From NCBI GenBank assembly GCA_050329415.1, contig JBHJOS010000109.1, positions 11,212 to 75,211 on the forward strand: a stretch of DNA of 64,000 nucleotides. The letters run 5' to 3'. Below, one piece after another: positions 17,387 through 25,409 of the stretch. This stretch comes from JANNOG01 sp050329415. GTDB lineage: Bacteria > Actinomycetota > Actinomycetes > Actinomycetales > JBBAYJ01. Position numbers and translations under genes: made by a program. Positions within the stretch are counted from its first letter, which is position 1. Each line of letters begins with the position of its first letter. The notes below the pieces were generated by a model. That model ran no database searches. It saw only the letters and a list, made by a program, of their open reading frames with translations, and was not told the origin of the DNA.

Positions 17387-19144
17387 CTACACGGTGACGA
17401 AGCCGCCCGACTGCTGCCGCCACATCCGGGCGTAGACCCCACCCGACGACACCAGGTCCTCGTGCGGGCCGTCCTCGACCACCCGGCCATGGTCCAGCAC
17501 CACCAGCCGGGTCATCGACCGCAAGGTCGACAGCCGGTGGGCGATGGCGATGGTCGTCCGCCCCGCCATCGCCTCGTCCAGCGCCTCCTGGATCCGGCCC
17601 TCGCTCAGGCTGTCCAGCGCGCTCGTCGCCTCGTCCAGCACCAGGATCGGTGCATCCGACAGGATGGCCCGCGCGATGGCGATCCGCTGCCGTTGCCCAC
17701 CCGACAACTTGACGCCCTTCTCCCCGACCACGGTGTCCAGCCCGTCCGGCAGGTCGTCGACGAACTCCAGCACCTGGGCGCGCCGGGCCGCCGTGACGAT
17801 CGCCGCGTGGTCGGCGCCGGGACGGCCGTAGCCGATGTTCTCGGCGATGCTGCGGTGGAACAGCAATGGCTCCTGCGGCACGAACGCGATGTGCGAGCGC
17901 AACGCCCGCTGGGTGACGCGGCGGACGTCCTGGCCGTCGATCCGCACCGCGCCGGACTGCGGGTCGACGAAGCGCAGCAGCAACCGGGTCACCGAGGTCT
18001 TCCCCGATCCCGACGGGCCGACCAGACCGAGTCGCTCCCCCGGCGCCACGTCGAGGGTGAGGTCGGTGAACACCGGGGCCGGTGCGTCCGGATAAGTCAG
18101 CGTGACCCGGTCCAGCGTGATCCGCCCGGCGGCGAATCCGGGGGCCTCGGGCTGGTCCGGATCGGTCACGGCGGGCGGGACGTCGAGAAGATCCACCATC
18201 GGCATCGCGTCACCATGAGCTCGATAACACATGCGGGTGATCCGCGGCAGTTCCCACAGGTAGCCGAACAGCGCCAGGCCGAAGGTCAGGAGGACGACCA
18301 GAGTGGCGAGGTCGACACCCGACGCCTGGGCGAGGACGATCGAGGTCAACGCGATCAGGAGGAGCATCACTATCACCCCGCCGATCGTCAGGTCTCTGGA
18401 GATGACCGCCCGCATGGCCGCTGTCGTGGCACGCCGGTGGCGCGTGGTGAATCCGGCGAAGTCGTTCCGCTCGTCCGCCTCCCTGGCGAAGCTCTTGACG
18501 ACGAGGACATTGCCGAGGACGTCCGCCACCCGCCCGCCGACGGCGGTGTGAGTCTCCGCCCAGTGCTTCATGTGTCCCGCCACCGAGCCGAAGGTGGCAA
18601 GGGTCAGCAGCAGTAGCGCCGCCACCACCACCACGACGCCGACCGCGAAGTACGGCACGTCCCCCGCCGTGAGAGCGACCGTCACCACGACCGCCCCCAG
18701 CAGCGGCAGTGCCTGGAACGCCACGGTGTCGGCGAGCATGACGTAGGCGGCGGTGTACTTCTGGACCGCGCTCACCATGGACCCGACGAAGCGGTCGGCG
18801 AAGAAGGTCGCGGGCTGGCCGGACAGGTGACGGAAGCAGTCGGCGTAGAGCCGCTCGACCATCTTCGCCTCCAGCGACCAGACCAGGACGTCGACCAGTG
18901 GGCGCATGAGGAGCTCCCCGACCACCAGGCTCACCACGAAGACCGTGATCGGGACCCCGAGCTCGGCCCACACCTCGTTCAGGGGAACCGAGCCCTCGCT
19001 GAGTCGTGAGATCAGCTCCGCCGCGGCGTAGGCGGGCACGAAGCTCACGAGGACCGCGGCCAGCGGGCTCAGGACGAGGACCGGAAGCCAGTGGTGGGGA
19101 TATCGGCGGAGATGGGAACCGTATCGGCGGAGTAGTCGCAGCAC
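17387..19144 (-). CDS. ABC exporter, fused membrane and ATPase domains
   Basis: 585 residues from a GTG at 19144 preceded by AAAGG. Six membrane helices (residues 1-310) are followed by an ATPase with Walker A GPSGSGKTS, signature LSGGQRQR, Walker B ILVLDEATSALD and the AHRLST H-loop. This is the half-transporter layout of MsbA/multidrug exporters; it would act as a homodimer because no partner gene is adjacent. Substrate unknown. It is preceded by a 170-base leader with hairpin potential and a small upstream reading frame (19314-19397) that may regulate it. Confidence 0.92.
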   Translation of the reverse strand: MLRLLRRYGSHLRRYPHHWLPVLVLSPLAAVLVSFVPAYAAAELISRLSEGSVPLNEVWAELGVPITVFVVSLVVGELLMRPLVDVLVWSLEAKMVERLYADCFRHLSGQPATFFADRFVGSMVSAVQKYTAAYVMLADTVAFQALPLLGAVVVTVALTAGDVPYFAVGVVVVVAALLLLTLATFGSVAGHMKHWAETHTAVGGRVADVLGNVLVVKSFAREADERNDFAGFTTRHRRATTAAMRAVISRDLTIGGVIVMLLLIALTSIVLAQASGVDLATLVVLLTFGLALFGYLWELPRITRMCYRAHGDAMPMVDLLDVPPAVTDPDQPEAPGFAAGRITLDRVTLTYPDAPAPVFTDLTLDVAPGERLGLVGPSGSGKTSVTRLLLRFVDPQSGAVRIDGQDVRRVTQRALRSHIAFVPQEPLLFHRSIAENIGYGRPGADHAAIVTAARRAQVLEFVDDLPDGLDTVVGEKGVKLSGGQRQRIAIARAILSDAPILVLDEATSALDSLSEGRIQEALDEAMAGRTTIAIAHRLSTLRSMTRLVVLDHGRVVEDGPHEDLVSSGGVYARMWRQQSGGFVTV

Positions 19145-19313
19145 GAGGCAGCGCCTTTCGTGGAGGCGTCGGACGTGGCGTCACCCGTCCCGTGGTGCGG
19201 GACGGCGAGGGGCTCGGGGCCCGGGAGCCGACGGTGGTCGGCGAAGAGAGGGACCCGGCGTCAGGAACCGAGGGTGGGGATCCGGAGGCCGGGGTGCACC
19301 CGGCCGTCGACGG

Positions 19314-19397
19314 TCAGGCGCGCTGGCGGGGGGCCTTGACGGCCCGGCCCGTGAGGACGCGTGGTCCTACGGGTCCGGCGAAGTCGCGCGTTGTCAT
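19314..19397 (-). CDS. Possible 27-residue leader peptide upstream of ABC exporter
   Basis: ATG at 19397 to TGA at 19314 encodes a 27-residue basic peptide starting MTTRDFAGPVGPRVLTGRAV. TATCCT at 19404-19409 (minus strand) ends 6 bases before the ATG, the spacing of leaderless mRNAs. Between its stop and the exporter GTG are inverted repeats, including CCGGGTGCACCCGG-type (about 19289-19306) and GTCCCG/CGGGAC (about 19187-19203) pairs. This arrangement resembles translation-coupled attenuation leaders, but a chance small frame in GC-rich DNA cannot be excluded. Confidence 0.35.
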   Translation of the reverse strand: MTTRDFAGPVGPRVLTGRAVKAPRQRA

Positions 19398-19403
19398 GCG
19401 ACG

Positions 19404-19409
19404 AGGATA
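19404..19409 (-). promoter_or_regulatory. -10 element for leader peptide and ABC exporter
   Basis: Minus-strand TATCCT, 6 bases before the small ATG at 19397. It is the only clear TANNNT box in the 357-base gap between the aminopeptidase gene and the exporter. A convincing -35 is not seen. Confidence 0.4.
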
Positions 19410-19448
19410 ACGGCGGGGTCCACCCGCCGCCACCCCGGGAGGACGGAC

Positions 19449-19479
19449 GGGCCGCCCCGGGGTGACCCCGGGACGGCCC
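19449..19479 (-). terminator. Hairpin terminator after aminopeptidase gene
   Basis: Two 14-base arms (19449-19462 and 19466-19479), complementary except for one position, flank a 3-base centre. It begins 23 bases past the stop of the secreted peptidase gene, on whose strand it would act. No T-run follows, as is usual in high-GC actinobacteria. Confidence 0.65.
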
Positions 19480-19501
19480 TGCCGTGCTGGTGGAGCGGGT
19501 G

Positions 19502-21277
19502 TCAGCCGGGCAACCTCGTCCCCGCGAGGCCGACGAACGCCTCGCGCTCGCGCAGCCGCTGGGCCGCCTCGGGGTCACCGGCCGCCTCGAGGACGTCCGC
19601 AACCTCCGCGACCGGGTCAGCGGGGCCGACGAGCGCCTCCGCCTGGCCCTGCGCCGCCGCGGGCTCCTCGGGGATGTCGAACGGACCGATGTCCTGCTCG
19701 CACGTGAACTCGTCGCCCTCGAGGTCCTGACGCAGGAGGTAGGCGGTCGTGATGGCGTCCGCGCACTGCGACAGGAACGGGGTCGTGTGTCCCCAGCCCT
19801 CGACGGTCAGCAGGATCGAGTTCGGCAGGTACTCGTCGAGCGCCACCGCACCGGAGTAGTCGGTGGCCGGGTCGAAGCGGGTGCTGGCGACGAGCACGGG
19901 GTTGGCCGTGTCCGCCGTGAACGGCCCCTGGTAGCGGTCCTCGTCCTCGCCGCTCCACTTCAGGCACTGGCGGTCGTTCCACGCCCACAGCTGACCGAGC
20001 GGACCCACCGCCTCCTCGGCCGACCGGGTCCAGGCGCTGATCCGCCGCGGGCGGTCGCTGTCGCTGCACAGGACGCCGAGGAACTGCTCACTGCCGGCGT
20101 AGAACGGCGGGTACGGCAGCCGCGCGAGCCGACGCTCGATCTCTGCTCCCGTCGACCGGGACAGCGGACGCTCCGCGGCGGCGATCTGCTCGAAGAACGC
20201 GAGGTCCTCGGCGAGGAAGCGCCACCCGAAGGAGGAGTACAGGGACCCCAGTGTCACCGACGCGAGGAACTGCTCGTCGAAGAGGCCGCCGGGGAAGCTG
20301 ACGACGAGCGGGTCGGCCTCGAAGTCCGAGTACAGCGCCTCGTAGCGAGCCGCGGAGTCCGGGGCGAAGGCGCACGCCTCCGGCCCGGCCTCGTCGCACA
20401 GCCGGAAGAACTCCTCCAGGGTCGCCTGGGCCCCGAGGTCGCTGCGCAGCCTCCCCTCCAGCGGGACGCGCCGCGACTCGCCGGGCTCGTCGCCGGTCGC
20501 CCACTCCACCGGATCGATGACACCGTCGGCCACGATCGCCCCCACCCGGTCCGGGTAGCGGTTGGCGTAGACGGCAGCGAGGTAGGAGCCGTAGGAGTAG
20601 CCGACGAAGTTCATCTCCTCGTCGCCGACCGCCCGGCGCAGCACCTCCATGTCGGAGACCACGTCCGTGGACGACATGTTGTCCCGGATCTCGCCGCCGA
20701 CCCGCCGACAGGCCCGGTCGAAGCGTTCGGCGTTCTCGACCGAGGCCCGGATCTCGCTCCGGTCCCGCGGCCACAGGAACCAGTCGAGGTACTCCCCGGG
20801 GTTCTCGCGGCCCTCGAAGCACTGCAGCGGGGTGCTCGCGATGATCCCCCTGGGGTCGAACCCGACGATGTCGTACGCCGAGTTCACGGCCGGGTCGAAG
20901 AGGAAGTCGCCGGCGAAGGCGACGATGTCGAAGCCGGAGCCGCCGGGGCCGCCGGGGTTCACGAAGAGGGACCCGAGTCGCACGTCCGGGTCGTCGGCCA
21001 GGCGCTTGACCACGGCGACGTCGATGGTCTCGCCCTCGGGGTCGGAGTAGTCGAGCGGGACCGGGTAGAGGGCACAGCGGTAGTTCTCGGGCAGCGCGGG
21101 ACCGTAGATGCTGGCCTCGCAGGGCTCCCAGTTCACCGGCGGAGCGTCGTATCCCGCCGTGGGATCGGGCGGTGGACCGGCAGCCGGTGCCCCGGCGGCC
21201 CCACCGGCCGGGACGAGGGCAGCCACGAGCGCCGCGGTGGCGACGGCCGTGGACGTGCGCAGTCGGACGGATGTCAT
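19502..21277 (-). CDS. Secreted tripeptidyl-aminopeptidase-like alpha/beta hydrolase
   Basis: 591 residues from ATG 21277, which has GGGGAG eight bases upstream. A signal peptide (RLRTSTAVATAALVAALVPA, then Ala-rich cleavage region) leads to an alpha/beta hydrolase: oxyanion region FVNPGGPGGSG, nucleophile elbow GYSYGS (serine 228), an aspartate in STRFDPATDY and the histidine in VEGWGHTT, with the TAP-like C-terminal domain between. Streptomyces relatives (TAP, SlpD/E) remove N-terminal tripeptides from exported proteins. Length fits the family. Monocistronic, with a strong hairpin downstream. Confidence 0.9.
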   Translation of the reverse strand: MTSVRLRTSTAVATAALVAALVPAGGAAGAPAAGPPPDPTAGYDAPPVNWEPCEASIYGPALPENYRCALYPVPLDYSDPEGETIDVAVVKRLADDPDVRLGSLFVNPGGPGGSGFDIVAFAGDFLFDPAVNSAYDIVGFDPRGIIASTPLQCFEGRENPGEYLDWFLWPRDRSEIRASVENAERFDRACRRVGGEIRDNMSSTDVVSDMEVLRRAVGDEEMNFVGYSYGSYLAAVYANRYPDRVGAIVADGVIDPVEWATGDEPGESRRVPLEGRLRSDLGAQATLEEFFRLCDEAGPEACAFAPDSAARYEALYSDFEADPLVVSFPGGLFDEQFLASVTLGSLYSSFGWRFLAEDLAFFEQIAAAERPLSRSTGAEIERRLARLPYPPFYAGSEQFLGVLCSDSDRPRRISAWTRSAEEAVGPLGQLWAWNDRQCLKWSGEDEDRYQGPFTADTANPVLVASTRFDPATDYSGAVALDEYLPNSILLTVEGWGHTTPFLSQCADAITTAYLLRQDLEGDEFTCEQDIGPFDIPEEPAAAQGQAEALVGPADPVAEVADVLEAAGDPEAAQRLREREAFVGLAGTRLPG

Positions 21278-21402
21278 GGTCTGACTCCCCACTCAGAAGG
21301 GGAGACCGCCCAGCGCGATCCCCCGCGTGCAGACCGTAACGATCCGGGAGAATCACCACCAGGTCTGCGGCCGGCCTGCCGGGGACGAGTCGCGCGGCGG
21401 AA

Positions 21403-21434
21403 GGGTGGCCTGCCGCGCGCGCGGCAGGCCACCC
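21403..21434. terminator. Perfect 32-bp palindrome, probable terminator
   Basis: The 32 bases are identical to their own reverse complement: 14-base arms (GGGTGGCCTGCCGC and its complement) around GCGC. It starts 5 bases beyond the stop of the cupredoxin-like gene on the minus strand and should end that operon, before the promoter region of the peptidase gene. Confidence 0.75.
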
Positions 21435-21438
21435 GCCG

Positions 21439-22254
21439 TCAGGGCGCGACGACGATCTCGCCCACCATGCCGAGGTCCCGGTGCTCCCCCCCTTCCTCGG
21501 AGGAGTAGAAGGTGAGGGTGCCCGCAGCGGCCGGCGTCACTCGGGCCACGGCGCTGCGGCCGGACGGAACGACGACATCGACGTCCAGTTCGTCGATCGT
21601 GAAGCGGTAGGTTTCCGTGTCATCGTTGACGAGGCGGACGACGAGATCCTCCCCCGTGACGACCTCGATGCGGTCCGGCGTGAAACGGAAGTCGTCCATG
21701 ACGACCTGCGGCAAGGCTGCGAGCTCGGCGTCGCTCAGGTCAGCCCCCTGGTCGGGCGGGGCCGTTCTGGCGATCAGTGCCCCGGTGACGACCGCGGCGA
21801 CGAGGCCGACGGTCGCGGCCACCCCCGCGGCGGCCCGGGTCGGCGGCAGTAGCCGGAACCGGGCGACGGTCGCGGTGAGCCCGGTGGTGGCGGCGACCCC
21901 CGCCACGGCGAGCGCCGCGACGCTGAACACGAGGCCGACGGTCTCGTCGGGGCGCTCCAGGCTGAAGGCATAGTACTTCCGGAGAGCGGGGAAGAGGACG
22001 AGGAACAGGCTGAGGGCGACCGCGAGCAGGGGGGCCCCGGGGACTCGACGCAGGACGAGCACCGCAGCGACGGTGATCGCCAGACCCGAGGACAGGGCCA
22101 GTTCCGGGCGGGGCTCGCCGCGGACGAAGGTGAAGAAGGACGCGACCAGGGCCGCGGCGGCGAGCAGGGTGATTCCGCAGAGCAGGGTCGCGGCCTCGAG
22201 CGGGCGGCGGGCGGACGGCGAGCGGGTCGCGGCGTCGCTGGCGTGGGTGGACAT
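21439..22254 (-). CDS. Multi-pass membrane protein with C-terminal cupredoxin-like domain
   Basis: 271 residues from ATG 22254 with GGAAGGAA upstream. Four or five hydrophobic helices (about residues 22-165) precede a 100-residue cupredoxin-like domain: FRFTPDRIEVVTGEDLVVRLVND, then ETYRFTIDELDVDVVVPSG and a closing FYSSEEGGEHRDLGMVGEIVV. In copper-binding relatives the first ligand is His (THxF) and the second Cys (FYC); here they are Tyr and Ser, leaving only His258 and Met263. It is therefore possibly copper-free or binds metal weakly. It follows the cupin gene by 42 bases, so it is likely the last gene of the 24.5-21.4 kb operon. Confidence 0.8.
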   Translation of the reverse strand: MSTHASDAATRSPSARRPLEAATLLCGITLLAAAALVASFFTFVRGEPRPELALSSGLAITVAAVLVLRRVPGAPLLAVALSLFLVLFPALRKYYAFSLERPDETVGLVFSVAALAVAGVAATTGLTATVARFRLLPPTRAAAGVAATVGLVAAVVTGALIARTAPPDQGADLSDAELAALPQVVMDDFRFTPDRIEVVTGEDLVVRLVNDDTETYRFTIDELDVDVVVPSGRSAVARVTPAAAGTLTFYSSEEGGEHRDLGMVGEIVVAP

Positions 22255-22296
22255 GACGGCAGTTCCTTCCTGGTCGGGTGGGCAGGTCGAGCGGGG

Positions 22297-22818
22297 TCAG
22301 GTGGCCGCGGCCAGGCGGCCGGGCAGTCGCGACAGGACGGCCAGCAGGCCGGTCTGGACCGGTCCGGGGACCCCCGCCAGCCGCACGGCGTCGGGGTGCC
22401 GACGCAGCAGCCGGGCGGCGTCCGGCAGGGCCAGCTGTCCCCGGCGGTCCACCCGGCCGGCGTCGGTGAGCGCCAACAGGTCGTGGAGGAACGCTCGGAC
22501 AGCGGCCCCCGGCACGACGAGCACCTCGACCCGGACCGGTGCTCTCGAGGAGTTTCGGAAGGCGTGGGGCGCACCGGCCGGGGCGGTCGCCGACTCACCC
22601 GCCCCCAGCGTCGTCCAGCTGCGGCCGACCCGGACCTCGAGCTCACCGTCGACGACCGTGAAGGACTCGTCGGAGTGAGGGTGGACGTGAGCGGGCGGTG
22701 GGTGGTGGACAGCGGCCAGCTCGAGCACGAGCCGCAGATCGCCCTCCCCCGCCCCTGGGCCGGTGACCGGGCCGATCGTGTAGACCTCGCCGGCCCCCGG
22801 GTTGCGGTGCGCCGTCAC
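22297..22818 (-). CDS. Cupin-domain protein
   Basis: 173 residues from a GTG at 22818 overlapping the upstream gene (GTGA). The cupin motifs are intact: PAHVHPHSDESFTVVDGELEV supplies the HxH...E metal ligands, and APAGAPHAFRN the final His. A C-terminal helical segment of about 70 residues follows. Single-domain cupins of this sort are often dioxygenase-like or sugar/flavonoid-modifying, but the substrate is not evident. Third gene of an operon with an NAD(P)-dependent epimerase and two membrane proteins. Confidence 0.85.
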   Translation of the reverse strand: MTAHRNPGAGEVYTIGPVTGPGAGEGDLRLVLELAAVHHPPPAHVHPHSDESFTVVDGELEVRVGRSWTTLGAGESATAPAGAPHAFRNSSRAPVRVEVLVVPGAAVRAFLHDLLALTDAGRVDRRGQLALPDAARLLRRHPDAVRLAGVPGPVQTGLLAVLSRLPGRLAAAT

Positions 22819-23543
22819 GACCGGACCCCGTCGGGCTCCGGTGCCCCAACCCGCCGGACCACGAGGACGACCCCGAACACGAGCAACCAGACGTACCAGG
22901 CGGTGTAGACGCTGAGGGCCCAGAACTCCAGGACGTCCGCGCCCACCGCCGTGGCCACCGGGACGGCGACTCCCCAGACCGCACTGAGCAGGAGGCCGAT
23001 CCCGGCGACCCACTGGGGGACACCGACCGCCCGCCAGGCGATCGCGAAGATCCCGACCGCCCACACTCCCTGGAGCAACCAGCCCAGGTGCTCGCCCAGG
23101 GCGCCGCCGGCGTAGTTGTTGAGGACGTTGTAGGAGGTTGCGACGGCGGTCTCGGCCACCGGGTCTCCCTGCGCCGCGGTCCACGCCTCCGCGACCGACG
23201 GCATCGTGATCGGCCACCGGAGCCAGCCGAGCAGCTGGGCGAACGCACCGAGCACCCCGAACGCCGTGACGACCCGGGCCGCGGTGTGGTCCCTCGCCGT
23301 CGCCGCCTGCAGGCCGAAGGCTGCCGGGATGAGGGCCAGGCTGGCGAGAGCCATGACGGAGAAGCCCGCCCGTATCGCCTGCTCCGCCGCAACGTACTTG
23401 TCGAGGGCACTCGTGCCGGGCTCGTCGAGCACTCCGGGCCAGTCGAACTGCGTTCCCAGCACGACGTAGCCGAGGACCGACAGCAGCGCGGAGGCGACGA
23501 GGAGCCCCCCGGTGACGGGCCGACGCCCGAACGTCGCGCTCAC
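22815..23543 (-). CDS. Polytopic membrane protein, DUF4386-like
   Basis: 242 residues from a GTG at 23543 (GTGA overlap with the epimerase stop). About seven hydrophobic helices alternate with short loops, including LLVASALLSVLGYVVLG, RAGFSVMALASLALIPAAFG and VWLLVFGVVLVV. The arrangement recalls DUF4386-type proteins, but no signature residue confirms it and no enzymatic motif is seen. It is translationally coupled to genes on both sides. Confidence 0.75.
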   Translation of the reverse strand: MSATFGRRPVTGGLLVASALLSVLGYVVLGTQFDWPGVLDEPGTSALDKYVAAEQAIRAGFSVMALASLALIPAAFGLQAATARDHTAARVVTAFGVLGAFAQLLGWLRWPITMPSVAEAWTAAQGDPVAETAVATSYNVLNNYAGGALGEHLGWLLQGVWAVGIFAIAWRAVGVPQWVAGIGLLLSAVWGVAVPVATAVGADVLEFWALSVYTAWYVWLLVFGVVLVVRRVGAPEPDGVRS

Positions 23544-24490
23544 CGGGCACCCGTTTCGGCGAGCTCGCGGCGGACATCGGTGACGGTGACGTCGAGCACG
23601 TCGGCCCACGGGGTGGGCAAGAGGCCGAAGCGGGACCGTGCCGCCGAGTCGTCGATGACGAAGGGCATCCGGAACTGGTACGAGCTGTCGGCCACAGCGC
23701 GCATCCGGCTGTCGACCACTCCGACGAGGCGCAGGGCGATCGTCGGCAGGCCCGTCACCGGCACGTCCGGAACCCCCGCGACGGCCGCCAGGTCGGCGGC
23801 CAGCTCCCGCTGGGTGCGGGGCAGGTTGGTCGGCACGTGCCAGGCCCGCCCGTGGGCCCCGGGATCGAGCGCGGCGGCGACCAGGGTCCGCGCCACGTCG
23901 ACGGTGTACGTCCACGAGTGGGGCAGGTCCGGGCTGCCGATGACCTGTGCCCGCCGGCTCGACAGCACGAATCGGGTGAGCCGGGCGGTGTGAGAGTTCT
24001 GGCCGGTCCCGGCGCCGATGAAGTCGCTCGCGCGGACCTCGACGACCCGGACCCGGCCGGCTTCGTGAGCGGCGAGCGCATCGAGCCACATCCGGCGGCG
24101 GACCTCGCCCTTGACGTCCGCGGGCCGCAGCGGGGTCGCCTCGGACATGGGGCCGTCGGGCCGGCCGTAGGGGTAGAGATTCGAGACCGTGGCGAGCACC
24201 GCTCCCGCGCGCTCGGCGGCGGTCAGCAGGGCGGCCGCCACTGGTGGCCACAGCTGGGGCCAGCGGTGGTACTGGGGCGGGTTGACCGCGTTGACGACGA
24301 GATCGGTCCCGGCCGCCAGCCGGGTCACCGCAGCGGCGTCGGAGGCGTCGATCGCGGTCCGGACGGCGCCGGGGACGTCGGGGCCACGCCCCGACCGGGA
24401 GGCGAGCCGGACGTCGTGCCCGAGCGCCACGAGTTCGCGAGCGACGGCGGTGCCGACGGGTCCGGCCCCGACGACGAGATGAGTGGTCAT
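23540..24490 (-). CDS. NAD(P)-dependent epimerase/dehydratase-family protein
   Basis: 316 residues. HLVVGAGPVGTAVARELVALGHDVRLASR is an atypical-SDR nucleotide-binding start, followed by TDLVVNAVNPP and VSNLYPYG. The classic YxxxK catalytic pair is not obvious, so it may be an atypical SDR such as an ether reductase or redox sensor. AAGGAG lies before the ATG at 24490. It heads a four-gene operon and is divergent from a TetR gene across three GAGC/GCTC inverted repeats. Confidence 0.85.
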   Translation of the reverse strand: MTTHLVVGAGPVGTAVARELVALGHDVRLASRSGRGPDVPGAVRTAIDASDAAAVTRLAAGTDLVVNAVNPPQYHRWPQLWPPVAAALLTAAERAGAVLATVSNLYPYGRPDGPMSEATPLRPADVKGEVRRRMWLDALAAHEAGRVRVVEVRASDFIGAGTGQNSHTARLTRFVLSSRRAQVIGSPDLPHSWTYTVDVARTLVAAALDPGAHGRAWHVPTNLPRTQRELAADLAAVAGVPDVPVTGLPTIALRLVGVVDSRMRAVADSSYQFRMPFVIDDSAARSRFGLLPTPWADVLDVTVTDVRRELAETGAR

Positions 24491-24508
24491 GTCAGCTCCT
24501 TCGAGTGC

Positions 24509-24573
24509 GAGAGCGATGCTCTCTGAGCAGAACTGTGCTCCTGTGGAGTCGCCCTGTCAAGAGCACTGCTCTC
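24509..24573. promoter_or_regulatory. Cluster of GAGC-GCTC inverted repeats, TetR operators
   Basis: GAGAGCGATGCTCTC (24509-24523) is a perfect 15-base palindrome. GAGCA-N6-TGCTC (24525-24540) and AGAGCACTGCTCT (24560-24572) share the same half-site. All lie in the 124-base gap between the epimerase operon and its divergent TetR gene, overlapping where both promoters should be. Confidence 0.65.
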
Positions 24574-24614
24574 ACTTCGTTGCGACGCTCGCTCAGGAGT
24601 GCTTCCCTGGGGTC

Positions 24615-25328
24615 ATGACCGCCAACGCCGCCTCCCCTGCACAGGGGGTCCGCGCCCGGGTCCGCCAGGAGATGCGGGTCGAGATCCTCCGGGCCGCCCG
24701 GCGGCATCTCGCCGAGGAGGGCGCCGCGGGGCTGAGCTTCCGTGCTGTCGCGCGCGACGTCGGGCTGGTCTCCTCGGCGGTCTACCGCTACTTCCCGAGC
24801 CGGGACGCCCTGCTCACGGCCCTGATCGTGGAGTCCTACGACGCTCTGGGGGAAGCCGTCGAACGCCGCGAGGCCGACGTGCCGCGCGACCGCTACGCCG
24901 ACCGCTACCGGGCGGTGGGCCGCGCCGCCCGCGAGTGGGCCGACACCGAGCCCCGGCAGTGGGCCCTGATCTTCGGCTCCCCGATCCCCGGGTACGCCGC
25001 CCCCCGCGACACGGTGGGACCCGCGACCCGGGTCCCGGTCGTCCTCGCCCGCCTCCTGGCCGACGCCCATGCGGCCGGGGCCGTCACTCGGCGCGACGAC
25101 GTTCTCGCACCGGCGCTGCACGACGCCCTTCTGCTCCGCTCGGTGTTCCAGGCCGACGTCCCGGACGAGCTCCTGGTCCGTGGGCTCATCGCGTGGACCT
25201 ACGTGCTCGGGTCGGTGAGCGCCCAGCTCTTCGGCCACCGGCACCAGGTGATCGCCGACGACGCGTTCGCGACCGTCTTCGACGTCGAGCTGGACCGGAT
25301 GGTCGAGCTCGTCGGCCTGCCTGCGTGA
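24615..25328 (+). CDS. TetR-family regulator with large WHG-like ligand domain
   Basis: 237 residues from ATG 24615; the frame is open upstream to 24483 but those codons cross the operator cluster. The helix-turn-helix is RVEILRAARRHLAEEG, LSFRAVARDVGLVSSAVYRYFPSRD, and the C-terminus (WALIFGSPIPGY and following) resembles the WHG-type ligand domain. It probably represses the divergent epimerase-membrane protein-cupin-cupredoxin operon and itself. Confidence 0.9.
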   Translation: MTANAASPAQGVRARVRQEMRVEILRAARRHLAEEGAAGLSFRAVARDVGLVSSAVYRYFPSRDALLTALIVESYDALGEAVERREADVPRDRYADRYRAVGRAAREWADTEPRQWALIFGSPIPGYAAPRDTVGPATRVPVVLARLLADAHAAGAVTRRDDVLAPALHDALLLRSVFQADVPDELLVRGLIAWTYVLGSVSAQLFGHRHQVIADDAFATVFDVELDRMVELVGLPA

Positions 25329-25409
25329 CCACGGACGCCCGGCCGGCCGCCCCCGCGGGACGCACCAAGTGGCTGTCCAGGCGGGCGTCCACCGGGGGAC
25401 ACTGCCGGG

